Notes under the pieces: generated by a model | The model's database searches: none | Seen by the model: only the letters and a program-made list of their open reading frames with translations | Told to the model about the DNA's origin: nothing | Shown here: piece after piece, positions 36,214 through 44,137 of the stretch | Layout: every line of letters begins with the position of its first letter | Numbering within the stretch: the first letter of the stretch is position 1 | Made by a program: the position numbers and the translations under genes | NCBI RefSeq assembly: GCF_000805335.1 | Contig: NZ_KN708638.1 | Span: 5,221,874 to 5,285,873, forward strand | Direction of reading: 5' to 3' | From: Streptomyces sp. CT34 | Lineage (GTDB): Bacteria > Actinomycetota > Actinomycetes > Streptomycetales > Streptomycetaceae | DNA: 64,000 nt

Positions 36214-37602
36214 TCAGTTCCGCGCCGGGCCCACCCGCGGCCGGCGCGCGTACTGCATCGCCAGCACCCCGAGTCCGACCGCCAGCCACACCCCGCCCAC
36301 CAGCTGCGCGGTCCGCGACGCCGCGACGAGCACCGCGATCACCACCGCCAGCCCCGCCAGCGGCACCACCACGTGCCGCAGCACGCCCGGCACCCCGGCC
36401 CGCCGGCGGATCCCGAACCACCCGATCACCGACGCGTGCAGCAGCGCGAACGCGGTCAGCGCGCCGACGTTCACGATCGACGACAGCCGGGCCGGCCCGT
36501 CGTCCCGGGTGGCCGCCCAGACCGCCGCCACCAGCGTCACCAGCGCCGCCCCCAGCAGCGCCCGGCGCGGCACCCCACTGCCCGCGTCCACCGTGGCCAT
36601 CGCCCCCGGCAGCCGCCGGTCCCGGGCCATCGCGAACAGCAGCCGGCCGGCCGCGGCCTGCCCGGCCAGCGCCGCGAACGCCGCCCCGACCGCCTTGCTC
36701 ACCGCCACCAGGTCATGCAGCCGGCCGCCCACCGCGGAGTCCACCGTCGTATAGAAGGCGGCCCCCTGCTCCGCCGGTCGCGCGGCCAGCTCGGCGGCGC
36801 TCATCGGGGCCAGCAGCGCCGCCAGATACGTCTGCACGGCGAACAGCACCCCGGCCACCACCAGGCACGTCACCACGGCCCGCGCCACCCGCCGCGAACC
36901 CCCGGACGCCTCCTCGGCGAACGACGCGATCGCATCGAAGCCCAGATACGACAGCACCGCCACCGACACCGCCGCCAGCACCGCGTCCGGCGAGAAGCCG
37001 CCCTCCCCGGTCAGCGGCACCGACCAGCCGCGCCGCGCCCCGTGCGCCGCCAGTGCCCACACCGCCGCCACCACGAACACCACCAGCGCCGCGATCTCCA
37101 GCGCCAGCACCGCGAACCCGACGACCGCCGCGGTCCGCACCCCGGACAGGTTCAGCAGGGTCGTGACCACCACCGCGACCGCCGTCCACACCCACTGGTG
37201 CACCTGCGGCACCAGCGCGTGCAGCGCGATCCCGGAGAACAGATACGCCACCGCCGGGATCAGCAGGTAGTCCAGCATCGCCATCCACCCGGCGACGAAC
37301 CCCGCGCCCTCACCCAGGCCGACCCGCGCGTACGCGTAGACCGACCCGGCCTTCGGGGCGACCCGCACCATCTGGGCGTACGAATACGCCGTGAACGCCA
37401 TCGCGACCGTCGCGACCACGTAGACCGATGTGATCGCACCGTGCGAGGTGGCCTGAAGGGTGCCGAAGATCCCGACCGGCGCCATCGGGGCGATGAACAA
37501 CAGCCCGTAGACCACCAGGTCCCGGAACGACAGCGTCCGCCGCAGCGATCCGGCCCCGCCGGGCGCCCCGTCGTCCGCGGTCACGCCGGCCGTGTCCGCC
37601 AT
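36214..37602 (-). CDS. APC-superfamily amino acid permease
   Basis: A 462-aa membrane transporter with about twelve hydrophobic segments. The N-terminal segment contains DLVVYGLLFIAPMAPVGIFG, the APC family's first-helix motif. Segment 6 contains VLSYLGFDAIASFAEEA. AAGGAGG lies before the ATG at 37602. The substrate is unknown, probably an amino acid or amine. It diverges from ispH, the two starts being 82 bp apart. Confidence 0.88.
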   Translation of the reverse strand: MADTAGVTADDGAPGGAGSLRRTLSFRDLVVYGLLFIAPMAPVGIFGTLQATSHGAITSVYVVATVAMAFTAYSYAQMVRVAPKAGSVYAYARVGLGEGAGFVAGWMAMLDYLLIPAVAYLFSGIALHALVPQVHQWVWTAVAVVVTTLLNLSGVRTAAVVGFAVLALEIAALVVFVVAAVWALAAHGARRGWSVPLTGEGGFSPDAVLAAVSVAVLSYLGFDAIASFAEEASGGSRRVARAVVTCLVVAGVLFAVQTYLAALLAPMSAAELAARPAEQGAAFYTTVDSAVGGRLHDLVAVSKAVGAAFAALAGQAAAGRLLFAMARDRRLPGAMATVDAGSGVPRRALLGAALVTLVAAVWAATRDDGPARLSSIVNVGALTAFALLHASVIGWFGIRRRAGVPGVLRHVVVPLAGLAVVIAVLVAASRTAQLVGGVWLAVGLGVLAMQYARRPRVGPARN

Positions 37603-37684
37603 CCCGCCTCCTTCGTACGCACTTCGCCAGTCTGCGCAACCACGCGATCAACCGCCCCCGGGCACGGCCCTTACGATGGGACGC

Positions 37685-38674
37685 ATGACCGCACCCAGCC
37701 CGCAGCACAGCCGCAAGGTCCTCCTCGCCGCGCCCCGCGGATACTGCGCGGGCGTGGACCGCGCCGTGATCGCCGTCGAGAAGGCCCTGGAGCAGTACGG
37801 CGCGCCCGTCTACGTACGCCACGAGATCGTCCACAACAAGTACGTCGTCAAGACCCTGGAGAAGAAGGGCGCCATCTTCGTCGACGAGACGGAGGAGGTG
37901 CCCGAGGGCAACATCGTCATCTTCTCCGCGCACGGTGTCGCCCCCGTCGTCCACGAAGAGGCACAGCGCGGCAAGCTCGCCACCATCGACGCGACCTGCC
38001 CGCTGGTCACCAAGGTCCACAAGGAAGCCGTCCGGTTCGCCAAGGAGGACTACGACATCCTCCTGATCGGCCACGAGGGCCACGAAGAGGTCATCGGGAC
38101 GAGCGGCGAGGCGCCCGAGCACATCACCCTGGTCGACGGCCCCGAGGACGTCGCAGGCGTCGAGGTCCGCGACCCCGACAAGGTCGTCTGGCTCTCCCAG
38201 ACCACGCTCTCCGTCGACGAGACCATGGAGACCGTCGACGCCCTCAAGGGCCGCTTCCCCAACCTCCTCTCGCCGCCCAGCGACGACATCTGCTATGCCA
38301 CCCAGAACCGCCAGATCGCGGTCAAGCAGATGGGCGCCGAGGCCGACCTGGTCGTCGTCGTCGGCTCCAAGAACTCCTCGAACTCGGTCCGCCTGGTCGA
38401 GGTCGCGCTCGGCGCCGGCGCCCGCGACGCCCACCTGGTCGACCACGCCGAGGAGATCGACGAGAGCTGGCTCGAGGGCGTGCGGACGGTCGGTGTCACC
38501 TCCGGCGCCTCGGTCCCGGAGATCCTGGTCGAGGGCGTCCTCGAATGGCTCGCCGCCCGCGGCTTCGACGACGTCGAGACCGTCACCGCCGCCGAGGAGT
38601 CCATCGCCTTCTCGCTCCCCAAGGAGCTCCGCCGCGACCTGCGCGCCGAGGCCAGGGCGGCGGCCGAGGACTGA
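37685..38674 (+). CDS. ispH: 4-hydroxy-3-methylbut-2-enyl diphosphate reductase IspH
   Basis: A 329-aa [4Fe-4S] enzyme, the last step of the MEP isoprenoid pathway, making IPP and DMAPP. The cluster cysteines are in PRGYCAGVDRA, DATCPLVTKVH and DDICYATQNRQ, and the HEIVHN and SAHGVAP motifs are present. I chose the ATG at 37685. TACGAT lies 7-12 bases upstream and resembles a -10 element, so the message may be leaderless. The ATG at 37676 is an alternative. Confidence 0.96.
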   Translation: MTAPSPQHSRKVLLAAPRGYCAGVDRAVIAVEKALEQYGAPVYVRHEIVHNKYVVKTLEKKGAIFVDETEEVPEGNIVIFSAHGVAPVVHEEAQRGKLATIDATCPLVTKVHKEAVRFAKEDYDILLIGHEGHEEVIGTSGEAPEHITLVDGPEDVAGVEVRDPDKVVWLSQTTLSVDETMETVDALKGRFPNLLSPPSDDICYATQNRQIAVKQMGAEADLVVVVGSKNSSNSVRLVEVALGAGARDAHLVDHAEEIDESWLEGVRTVGVTSGASVPEILVEGVLEWLAARGFDDVETVTAAEESIAFSLPKELRRDLRAEARAAAED

Positions 38675-38734
38675 CCGCCGGCCGCTTCGGCCATCCCGGG
38701 GGCGGTCCGCCCGCTCCGCGCCTAGCCTTTTCCC

Positions 38735-39619
38735 ATGAGGGTCTTCGGTGTGGACATCGGCGGAACGGGCATCAAAGGCGCCCCGGTGGATCTGGAACGC
38801 GGCGAGCTGGCGGACGAGCGCTACAAGGTCCTGACCCCGCATCCGGCCACCCCCGACCGGGTCGCGGACTGCGTGAAGCAGGTCGTGGACCACTTCGGCT
38901 GGTCGGGCCCGGTCGGCGCGACCTTCCCCGGTGTGGTCACCGGCGGCACGACCCGGACGGCCGCCAATGTCGACAAGGGCTGGATCGACACGGACGCCGC
39001 CGCGCTGCTCTCCGAGCGGCTCGGCGGCGAGGCCGGCGGCAGCCCGGTCACCCTCCTCAACGACGCGGACGCGGCGGGCCTGGCCGAGATGCGGTTCGGC
39101 GCCGGCCGCGGGCGCGGCGGCACGGTCATCGTCCTCACGTTCGGCACCGGCATCGGCAGCGCCGTCTTCACCGACGGCCGCCTGGTCCCCAACACCGAAC
39201 TCGGCCACCTGGAACTCCGCGGCCACGACGCCGAGAAGCGCGCCTCCGGCAAGGCCAGGGAGGACGAGGAGCTGAGCTGGCAGCAGTGGGCGCACCGGGT
39301 CCAGAAGTACCTCGCGCACGTGGAGGCGCTGTTCTCGCCCGGGCTGTTCGTGATCGGCGGCGGGGTGAGCCGCAAGGCGGAGAAGTTCCTGCCGCTGATC
39401 GAGGGGATCAGGGCCGAGATCGTGCCGGCGCAGCTTCAGAACAACGCGGGGATTGTGGGTGCCGCGATGGCGGCGCATGCCGCTCGGGCTGCCGGGCCAC
39501 CTGCGAGGGACGCTTCCCCGGCCGGGTCCGCGGCGCCGGCTCGTCCTGCCGCCGGCCGTCCGGCCGTCGCCCGGTCCGCTGTCGCGTCGCCGGTCGGCTG
39601 GCCCGACGCCGGGCGCTGA
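38735..39619 (+). CDS. ppgK: Polyphosphate glucokinase
   Basis: A 294-aa ROK-type kinase phosphorylating glucose with polyphosphate or ATP. It carries the phosphate motif VFGVDIGGTGIKGAPVD, the sugar-binding LLNDADAAGLAEM, and LTFGTGIGSAVF and NTELGHLEL. The last 50 or so residues are an Ala/Pro/Arg-rich extension beyond the usual end of the family. TAGCCT sits seven bases before the ATG, suggesting a leaderless transcript. Its final 212 bases overlap, on the other strand, the end of the convergent gene. Confidence 0.93.
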   Translation: MRVFGVDIGGTGIKGAPVDLERGELADERYKVLTPHPATPDRVADCVKQVVDHFGWSGPVGATFPGVVTGGTTRTAANVDKGWIDTDAAALLSERLGGEAGGSPVTLLNDADAAGLAEMRFGAGRGRGGTVIVLTFGTGIGSAVFTDGRLVPNTELGHLELRGHDAEKRASGKAREDEELSWQQWAHRVQKYLAHVEALFSPGLFVIGGGVSRKAEKFLPLIEGIRAEIVPAQLQNNAGIVGAAMAAHAARAAGPPARDASPAGSAAPARPAAGRPAVARSAVASPVGWPDAGR

Positions 39620-40322
39620 GCCGCGCCTTGCGTACGAGCACCACCAGCCCGCAGGCCAGCGTGCCCCCGTAGAGCCAGCCCGCGTTCAGCGCGAGGACGG
39701 TGAAGAGGCCCATCAGCAGCCCCGGGAACCCCGCCGGGCCGTGCTGGATCGGCAGCGCGCCGACCGTGAACGCGATCGGCAGCGCCACCGGCGCGGCGAT
39801 CAGGTCGAACGGCCGCACCCACACTCCCGCGCACACGCTCACCAGCAGGAAGAACATCCCGTAGGCGGGCTGCGCCCCCTGGAACAGCAGCTGGTCCAGG
39901 TAGGCGAACGCCAGCAGCGTCACCGTGGCCAGCAGTCCGCAGCCGAGTCCGGTGAGCTTGGCGGCCGGCATCCGGCCCAGCAGACCGGTCACCGGGGCGG
40001 GGGCGGGCCGCTGCGGCCGGGCCTGGTAGACGGTCGCGGTCTCGTCGCCGTCCGTGGTGGACGGGCCCACCGGCTCCGGCATCGGCGACGGGCGGGCCGG
40101 GGTGCGGTACTCGCCGGGAATCGGCGCGTAACCGCGGGCCGTGACCGTGGTGCCCGCGGGTACGGACGCATACCCGGAGGCCCGCATCGCGGAGAGGAAG
40201 TCGTCGTCGGGATCGGGGACCACCGCCTCGGCAGGGCGCGGGAGCCGGGCATCCTGGCCCGTGCCCGGACCGCCGCTCAGCGGGGGGCTGTACTGGGGCG
40301 TGTGCGCTTCGTGTTGCTCCAC
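39408..40322 (-). CDS. DUF6542-like membrane protein
   Basis: A 304-aa protein. The N-terminal 110 residues are proline-rich and disordered. Four to five hydrophobic segments follow at about residues 118-230 (LTGLGCGLLATVTLLAFAYL, GMFFLLVSVCAGVWV, LIAAPVALPIAFTVGAL, LACGLVVLV), then a very basic 70-residue tail. It resembles the DUF6542 family of Streptomyces; the function is unknown. The tail overlaps ppgK by 212 bp in antisense, which may mean that one or both C-termini are extended by read-through. Confidence 0.75.
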   Translation of the reverse strand: MEQHEAHTPQYSPPLSGGPGTGQDARLPRPAEAVVPDPDDDFLSAMRASGYASVPAGTTVTARGYAPIPGEYRTPARPSPMPEPVGPSTTDGDETATVYQARPQRPAPAPVTGLLGRMPAAKLTGLGCGLLATVTLLAFAYLDQLLFQGAQPAYGMFFLLVSVCAGVWVRPFDLIAAPVALPIAFTVGALPIQHGPAGFPGLLMGLFTVLALNAGWLYGGTLACGLVVLVRKARLSARRRASRPATRQRTGRRPDGRRQDEPAPRTRPGKRPSQVARQPERHAPPSRHPQSPRCSEAAPARSRP

Positions 40323-40562
40323 TCGCCAACGGTAGGCAGCTAAGTGGGATTAATAGGTCACAGGACACGCACTTTGACCTGTCTTGGGGGCTTCGTTCGA
40401 TGCCGTGTACTCCCACCGGAGGGCGTGCCCCGTCCCACGGGCCCGGTGGGCCGGGCCCAGTAGACTGGTGGATCGGCCGCCCCGGCCCGCTCGGTCCCGA
40501 CCGGCCGGGCCCCGGGAACCGGCCACCCGTCACCCACCTCCACGCTCCGGGAAGTCGCCACC

Positions 40563-41651
40563 GTGTCGCTCACGATCGGAATCGTCGGTCTGCCGAATGT
40601 CGGCAAGTCGACCATGTTCAACGCCCTGACCAAGAACGACGTGCTGGCGGCCAACTACCCGTTCGCCACCATCGAGCCGAACGTCGGCGTGGTCGGCGTC
40701 CCCGACCCCCGGCTGGCCAAGCTCGCGGAGATCTTCTCCTCCCAGAAGATCCTCCCCGCCACCGTCGACTTCGTCGACATCGCGGGCATCGTCCGCGGCG
40801 CCTCCGAGGGCGAGGGCCTGGGCAACAAGTTCCTCGCGAACATCCGCGAGTCCGACGCGATCTGCCAGGTCATCCGCGCCTTCAAGGACGAGAACGTGGT
40901 CCACGTCGACGGCAAGGTCTCGCCCAAGGACGACATCGAGACCATCAACACCGAGCTGATCCTCGCCGACCTCCAGACCATCGAGAAGGTGCTGCCGCGC
41001 CTCCAGAAGGAGTCGCGCATCAAGAAGGACGTCGCCCCGAAGGTCAAGGCCGTCGAGGAGGCCAAGGCCATCCTGGAGGAGGGCCGCACCCTCTTCGCCG
41101 CCGGCTACGTCCAGGGCACGGAGAAGACCGAGCTGCTGCACGACCTCCACCTCCTCACCACCAAGCCCTTCCTCTACGTCTTCAACGTCGACGAGGACGA
41201 GCTCTGCGACGAGGACTTCAAGAACGAGCAGCGCGCCCTGGTCGCCCCCGCCGAGGCCATCTTCCTCAACGCCAAGCTGGAGGCCGACCTCGCCGAGCTC
41301 GACGAGGACGAGGCCCTCGAACTCCTCCAGTCCGTCGGCCAGGACGAGCCCGGCCTGGCCACCCTCGCCCACGTCGGCTTCAACACCCTCGGCCTGCAGA
41401 CCTACCTGACCGCCGGCCCCAAGGAAACCCGCGCCTGGACCATCAAGAAGGGCGCCACCGCCCCCGAAGCCGCCGGTGTCATCCACACCGACTTCCAGAA
41501 GGGCTTCATCAAGGCCGAGGTCATCTCCTTCGCCGACCTCGTCGAAACCGGCTCCGTAACCGAGGCCCGCGCCGCCGGCAAGGCCCGCATGGAGGGCAAG
41601 GACTACGTGATGCAGGACGGGGACGTGGTGGAGTTTCGGTTCAACGTGTGA
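40563..41651 (+). CDS. ychF: Ribosome-binding GTPase/ATPase YchF (OLA1 family)
   Basis: A 362-aa TRAFAC-class P-loop protein that binds the 50S ribosome and hydrolyses ATP or GTP. It has the G1 motif GLPNVGKST, G3 DIAGIVRGASEG, NVDED in the place of the usual NKxD, and a C-terminal TGS-like domain (TDFQKGFIKAEVISFADLV, YVMQDGDVVEFRF). It starts with GTG at 40563. It is the last clear core gene: everything after it in the window is accessory DNA. Confidence 0.95.
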   Translation: MSLTIGIVGLPNVGKSTMFNALTKNDVLAANYPFATIEPNVGVVGVPDPRLAKLAEIFSSQKILPATVDFVDIAGIVRGASEGEGLGNKFLANIRESDAICQVIRAFKDENVVHVDGKVSPKDDIETINTELILADLQTIEKVLPRLQKESRIKKDVAPKVKAVEEAKAILEEGRTLFAAGYVQGTEKTELLHDLHLLTTKPFLYVFNVDEDELCDEDFKNEQRALVAPAEAIFLNAKLEADLAELDEDEALELLQSVGQDEPGLATLAHVGFNTLGLQTYLTAGPKETRAWTIKKGATAPEAAGVIHTDFQKGFIKAEVISFADLVETGSVTEARAAGKARMEGKDYVMQDGDVVEFRFNV

Positions 41652-41728
41652 TGCCCGACGTAGCATCGGCGTAGCGATCTCGCAAACATGCAGGTCAAGC
41701 GGGGTCGGTCCCATCCGGGGTCGGCCCC

Positions 41729-41828
41729 GTTGTCGTACCCGGTGCTGGATCCGCGCTGGATGAACTGACATCTCGTCAGTTGTCGTCATCCCTGGTTATC
41801 CGGACCGCCGCTGGATCGGAGCTGGATG
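41729..41828. repeat. Direct repeats just outside the Tn7-like element
   Basis: A 19-bp word GCTGGATCNGNGCTGGATG occurs at 41744-41762 and 41810-41828 (17 of 19 identical). GTTGTCGT occurs before each, at 41729 and 41779. CAGTTGTC is repeated at 41777-41784 and 41857-41864. These lie between ychF and the transposon end and could be remnants of an older attachment or resolution site used as the insertion target. The function is unknown. Confidence 0.5.
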
Positions 41829-41855
41829 TGGCTGACGGACAGTCGGCTGGGTCGG

Positions 41856-41869
41856 GCAGTTGTCCTGTG
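41856..41869 (+). repeat. Left end: target duplication GCAGT plus terminal repeat
   Basis: GCAGT (41856-41860) is the 5-bp duplication and TGTCCTGTG (41861-41869) the terminal repeat. The tniQ stop codon begins at the very next base, so this end overlaps coding sequence and has no room for a long non-coding array of transposase sites. Confidence 0.85.
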
Positions 41870-43102
41870 TCACGGAGTCGTCCCTGACGCGGTCGCTCTG
41901 ACCTGCGATGAGGAATCTTGAGTGGCGAAGTGGCCGTGCCCCACGGGTGCCACCGTTCGGAGATGCGGAGAGATTTCGCCAGTGGATCTTGCTGGATCGT
42001 GAGGATGCCTGGCGAGTGCTGCTGCGGCGAGTTCGATGGCGTCTGGGTAGATCGCGGCGTGTGTGTAGGTGTCGAGTTCGGTCGGGATGCCGCGGTGGTG
42101 ATTGTGGGTCTGCAGCGCGAGAAGCCGGTATCTCCAGTGGTGCGGGACGGCAGCTGGGGAGGCTGGCCAGGGCGGGACGGCTTTGACCGCGGTTTGGTGG
42201 GCGAGGGTGAGTTGCTGGGGTGTGAAGCGGCGTAGGAGGCGGTTCGCCCGGTGTTGGGCGGCGGTGATCTCGGGGCATATGGAGAGGTCGAGGTGGGGTT
42301 CTCCGAGATCGCTGAGCCAGATTCCGTGCCGCGTGCAGACCTTGTGGTGAATCGGGAGGTGGACGGGAACGGGCTCGCGGATGCCGAGGCGGGCAGTGCA
42401 CCGGTGGCAGGCGGTCGTGGCCCGGATGGGGCTCTCGTCGGTGCCGAAGGCGGGCAGTGCGTGAGCCAGGCCGGCGGGAGTGGTGCCGGTGAGGTGAGCG
42501 AGTTCGTGCAGGGCGTGGGTGGCTGCGGGGGCGAGCATGTGGTGCTGGGCTCGGTCGTCGAGGTTGTTGGTCTTCGTCGAGAACCAGGTGGGCAGTACTG
42601 CCAGTACCTCGCTGACGGTGAGGTAGTTGGCCTGGGCGATCCGGGCCAGGTAGGAGTTGAGGGTTTCCCCTGCGACCGCGGCGACTCGCTGTGGCAGCAC
42701 CGGTGTCCGCTCCGGCCTGCGGGCGAGTGTGCGGGACATCCCGGATGGGACCTCGGGCTCCTCCTGTGAGTTGGTTCTCCGGCGGTCGGCCAGGACCAGC
42801 AGGCGGCGGTCCAGCTCGCGGTAGAAAGTTGCTCGGCTTCCCTGGAAGCCGAGGTCGGCTACTTCTTTGAACAGGACACTGGTCCGCAGGTGCGGATCTT
42901 CGGCGAGTCGCTGACGGCAGTAGCTGGCGAGGGGTTCGGTGAGCAGACTTGGCTGCGGAGCCCGAACTCCGGGTGTCCTGCGGCCGTTTATGTAACCGTA
43001 GACGGTCGGCAGGCTGTGGCCGACATGGTCGGCGATGGCCCGCGCTGGCCATCCGGCCGCGTGCAAGGTGAGGATCTTCTCGGCTCGTTCTCGGGGCAGC
43101 AT
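41870..43102 (-). CDS. tniQ: TniQ-family target-selection protein with IstA-like N-terminal DNA-binding region
   Basis: A 410-aa protein. The TniQ zinc-finger region is at about residues 230-262, with C232-x2-C235 and C256-x2-H259 (ACHRCTARLG, VCTRHGIWL) and the preceding TniQ core GETLNSYLARIAQAN. Unusually, the first 105 residues form a separate module: an HTH (EKILTLHAAGWPARAIADHV) followed by LLTEPLASYCRQRL and a GSRATFYRELDRR segment, closely resembling the N-terminus of IS21 IstA transposases. TniQ normally connects TnsC to the target, so this module may give sequence preference. It starts ten bases after tnsC ends. Confidence 0.85.
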   Translation of the reverse strand: MLPRERAEKILTLHAAGWPARAIADHVGHSLPTVYGYINGRRTPGVRAPQPSLLTEPLASYCRQRLAEDPHLRTSVLFKEVADLGFQGSRATFYRELDRRLLVLADRRRTNSQEEPEVPSGMSRTLARRPERTPVLPQRVAAVAGETLNSYLARIAQANYLTVSEVLAVLPTWFSTKTNNLDDRAQHHMLAPAATHALHELAHLTGTTPAGLAHALPAFGTDESPIRATTACHRCTARLGIREPVPVHLPIHHKVCTRHGIWLSDLGEPHLDLSICPEITAAQHRANRLLRRFTPQQLTLAHQTAVKAVPPWPASPAAVPHHWRYRLLALQTHNHHRGIPTELDTYTHAAIYPDAIELAAAALARHPHDPARSTGEISPHLRTVAPVGHGHFATQDSSSQVRATASGTTP

Positions 43103-43111
43103 GGGTATCGA

Positions 43112-44137
43112 TCACACGGCGGGTGGCTGTGGGGACTGGGAAGTGAAGTCGGCGTCGACGGCGTCGAGGGCCTTCTTGGTGATCTTCTCGGTGCCGTCCA
43201 GGACCGCGTTGATGGCGGCGCCGCGGATCAGCCAGAGCAGGCTTCCGATCATCCCGTGGGTGCGCTGGTGCAGGTAGCGGTCGAGTCGGGTGAGGGCACC
43301 GGCCCGGTGGCGGTGGAGCCTCAGGTTGTCCTCCAGGGCTGCGATCAGCGCGGTCCACTGCTGGTTCTGGCCGAACGGTCCGGTGCGGACCATGCCGAAC
43401 CGGCCGGCGATCTGTTCTCCGCGAGGACCGGAGAGAAGTCCGGTGCGTTCCAGGCTGATTCCGGCATAGACGAAGGTGGCCGGGATGCGTTCGGAGAAGT
43501 ACTTCAGGGTGTCGGAGGCTTCGGCGCCGGCGCGTGTGGCGGTGTTGAGGTTGTGGAGTTCGTCGACCGCAACGAGGGTCACGTGGGCGTCCGTACTGAC
43601 GCCGCAGACCGCGTCGGCGATGTCGGTGATGTTGCTCCTGGTGGAGATCGGCAGGTCGAAGAACTGGGCGAACTCCATGGCGATCATCTTGGGGGTGGCG
43701 GCGGGTGGGACGGTGATGTAGATGACCGGGATGTCGTTGGAGGAGTTCGGGTGACGCCTTCGGTGGATCACCTCGACGGTCTTGCCGAGTTGGGTGAGCG
43801 CGGTGGTCTTGCCGGTTCTGGCGGGGCCGGACACCATCAGGCCGCATCGTCCGTAGTGGGCGTCCTTGTTCATCTGGATCAGGCGGCGGCCCGAGGTGAT
43901 GACCTGGCGGATCGTGGGAGTCTGGACCACCAGCAACCGTGAGTGGTGGTCGATGCGGTCATCGTCGTAGCAGGCTCGTTTGTCGTCCGCGAGACCCGAC
44001 CAGATCGCCTCGGGCAGCAGCTCCGGCACTGCGGGTATCTCGGTGACGAACCCGCGCCAGCCCGGCAGGGTGGTCAGTTGCAGATGCCCGTACCCATCTG
44101 CGGCATCCCCACCCCGCCCCGGCTTCTGGCTCACCAC
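43112..44137 (-). CDS. tnsC: TnsC/TniB-like AAA+ transposition regulator
   Basis: A 341-aa AAA+ ATPase with the Walker A motif GPARTGKT at 104-111, Walker B LVAVDE (D192, E193) followed by LHNLN, and a sensor region RIPATFVYAGI. TnsC/TniB proteins polymerise on target DNA and activate the TnsB transposase. The start overlaps the tnsB stop by seven bases, so the two are translationally coupled. It is followed by tniQ. Confidence 0.9.
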   Translation of the reverse strand: MVSQKPGRGGDAADGYGHLQLTTLPGWRGFVTEIPAVPELLPEAIWSGLADDKRACYDDDRIDHHSRLLVVQTPTIRQVITSGRRLIQMNKDAHYGRCGLMVSGPARTGKTTALTQLGKTVEVIHRRRHPNSSNDIPVIYITVPPAATPKMIAMEFAQFFDLPISTRSNITDIADAVCGVSTDAHVTLVAVDELHNLNTATRAGAEASDTLKYFSERIPATFVYAGISLERTGLLSGPRGEQIAGRFGMVRTGPFGQNQQWTALIAALEDNLRLHRHRAGALTRLDRYLHQRTHGMIGSLLWLIRGAAINAVLDGTEKITKKALDAVDADFTSQSPQPPAV

